Shown: positions 14,036-15,101 of the stretch, in pieces
How the letters are laid out: each line of letters opens with the position of its first letter
Numbering within the stretch: position 1 is the first letter of the stretch
Source of the DNA: an uncultured Eubacteriales bacterium
Lineage (GTDB): Bacteria; Bacillota; Clostridia; Oscillospirales; Oscillospiraceae
Direction: 5' to 3'
Assembly: GCA_900546485.1 (NCBI GenBank)
Contig: URDK01000071.1
Span: 1 to 15,101 of the forward strand
Length of the DNA: 15,101 nt
Translations under genes and position numbers: made by a program
Notes under the pieces: generated by a model
Database searches by the model: none
Seen by the model: the letters and a program-made list of their open reading frames with translations, nothing else
Told to the model about the DNA's origin: nothing

Positions 14036-15049
14036 TCAGGCTTTGAGCGCGCGTGCGCCTATGTCCATGCGCTTGTGCAATCCCTCGAAGCTAATGTTCT
14101 CCGCCGCGGCGTAGGAGCGGCGGACGGCCTCGGCAAGCGTGGGCGCGGTGGCGGTGACGCCGAGGACGCGGCCGCCGTTGGTGAAGTATTTTCCGTCCTC
14201 GCACTTTGTCCCGGCGTGGAACACCTCGGCGCTCCCGTCCGCGAGCTGGCCCTTTTCGTCAAGGCCGGAGATGGGCAGGCCCTTCTTATAGGCCTTGGGA
14301 TAGCCGCCGGAGGCGAGGATGAGGCAGCAGGAGCTGCCCTGCGACCACTTCACGTCCACCTCGGAGAGGCGGCCCGCGGCGGTGGCCTCCATGATGTCGA
14401 GGAGGTCGGTCTCCAGCAGCGGGAGCACGGCCTGGGTCTCCGGGTCGCCGAAGCGGCAGTTGTACTCTATGACCTTGGGGCCGTCCTTCGTCAGCATGAG
14501 GCCGAAGTAGAGGCAGCCGCGGAAGGTGCGGCCCTCGGCGTTCATGGCGCGGACTGTGGGCAGGAATATTTTCTCCATGCACTCGGCGGCGACTTCCGGC
14601 GTATAGTAGGGGTTCGGGCAGATGGCGCCCATGCCGCCGGTGTTCGGGCCCTCGTCGCCGTCCAGGGCGCGCTTGTGGTCCATGGAGGCGAGCATGGGCA
14701 CGAGGGTCACGCCGTCCGTGAAGCTGAGGACGGAGACCTCGGGGCCCTCGAGATACTCCTCGATGACGAGGCGGGCGCCGCTCTCGCCGAATACGCGGTC
14801 GCACATGGCGGCGCGGACAGCCTCGCGGGCCTCCTCGCGGCTCATGGCTACCGTGACGCCCTTGCCGAGCGCGAGGCCGTCGGCCTTGACGACGACGGGG
14901 ATGGGCGCGGACTCGATGTAGGCCATGGCGGCGTCGAAGTCGTCAAAGACCTCGTAGGCCGCGGTGGGGATGTCGTATTTCTTCATGAGCCCCTTGGCAA
15001 AGACCTTGCTGCCCTCGATCTGGGCGGCGGCCTTGGAGGGTCCGAAGGC
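14036..15049 (-). CDS. purD: Phosphoribosylamine-glycine ligase (GAR synthetase), 5' truncated
   Basis: Second step of purine synthesis: joins phosphoribosylamine and glycine with ATP to give GAR. About 338 residues of a usual 420 are seen. The frame reads FGPSKAAAQIEGSK then FMKR-like GLMKKYDIPTAAY, followed by the ATP-grasp region VVVKADGLALGKGV, then GPNTGGMGAICPNPYY, EYNCRFGDPETQ, HAGTK and TNGGRVLGVTA, all standard PurD motifs. The Met codon at 14986 is internal, not the start. The N-terminal GREHA region is missing. Upstream of the conserved FGPSK the frame stays open to the right edge, but the residues no longer resemble PurD, so I end the supported part at 15049. It precedes purL by 33 bases in one operon. 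Confidence 0.95.
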   Translation of the reverse strand, partial: AFGPSKAAAQIEGSKVFAKGLMKKYDIPTAAYEVFDDFDAAMAYIESAPIPVVVKADGLALGKGVTVAMSREEAREAVRAAMCDRVFGESGARLVIEEYLEGPEVSVLSFTDGVTLVPMLASMDHKRALDGDEGPNTGGMGAICPNPYYTPEVAAECMEKIFLPTVRAMNAEGRTFRGCLYFGLMLTKDGPKVIEYNCRFGDPETQAVLPLLETDLLDIMEATAAGRLSEVDVKWSQGSSCCLILASGGYPKAYKKGLPISGLDEKGQLADGSAEVFHAGTKCEDGKYFTNGGRVLGVTATAPTLAEAVRRSYAAAENISFEGLHKRMDIGARALKA

Positions 15050-15101
15050 GTGTTCCCCTGGGAGCTCATCAAGGCCAACTGGGACATGGCGAAGCGCGCG
15101 C
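15050..15101 (+). other. Terminal segment foreign to purD, possible plus-strand coding fragment
   Basis: Read on the plus strand from 15050 this segment gives VFPWELIKANWDMAKRA with all 17 codons ending in G or C, as expected of real genes here. Read on the minus strand in the purD frame, only 9 of 17 codons do, against 19 of 21 just inside purD, and the residues do not match the PurD family. It looks like the edge of another gene joined to purD. Confidence 0.4.

Overview
The window reads as ordinary chromosome from a GC-rich Firmicute of the class Clostridia, possibly an Oscillospirales-type gut anaerobe. That placement is inference. It rests on a Noc-type ParB protein, the long single-chain clade of PurL, a formate-tetrahydrofolate ligase, a DUF378 protein, near-consensus AGGAGG ribosome binding sites, and heavy use of G or C at third codon positions. 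No rRNA, tRNA, CRISPR array, insertion sequence or phage gene was seen.

Layout. 2-1600 (+): 3' part of a Zn/Cd/Pb-type P1B ATPase, cut by the left edge. 1660-2325 (+): a membrane-anchored surface protein of unknown function with a Thr-Pro linker and its own consensus promoter. 2407-3216 (-): a solitary Noc-like ParB protein. 3217-3584: a 368-base gap with a minus-strand terminator and a possible small RNA. 3585-3797 (+): DUF378 membrane protein. 3849-4412 (-): an XRE regulator with two membrane helices, divergent from 4582-6243 (+), fhs; two related operator-like repeats lie between their promoters. 6297-9021 (-): a two-gene redox operon, a CrtI/RetSat-like FAD oxidoreductase followed by a flavin reductase fused to a 2Fe-2S ferredoxin. 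9219-10260 (+): divergent to it, a FadR-type GntR regulator translationally coupled to a CGGC-domain protein. 10316-15049 (-): purL preceded by purD, whose 5' end is missing. The last ~52 bases stop resembling purD and look like plus-strand coding DNA, which suggests a junction.

How the parts fit. Fhs makes 10-formyl-tetrahydrofolate, the one-carbon donor used twice in purine synthesis, so it matches the purD-purL pair metabolically although it is transcribed separately. The most interesting accessory locus is 6297-10260. There a regulator and a small cysteine-rich protein face an oxidoreductase and its probable NAD(P)H-to-flavin electron supplier, with an inverted repeat around the oxidoreductase promoter. 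Its substrate cannot be read from the sequence. Convergent gene pairs are separated by strong hairpins, three of them usable in both directions.
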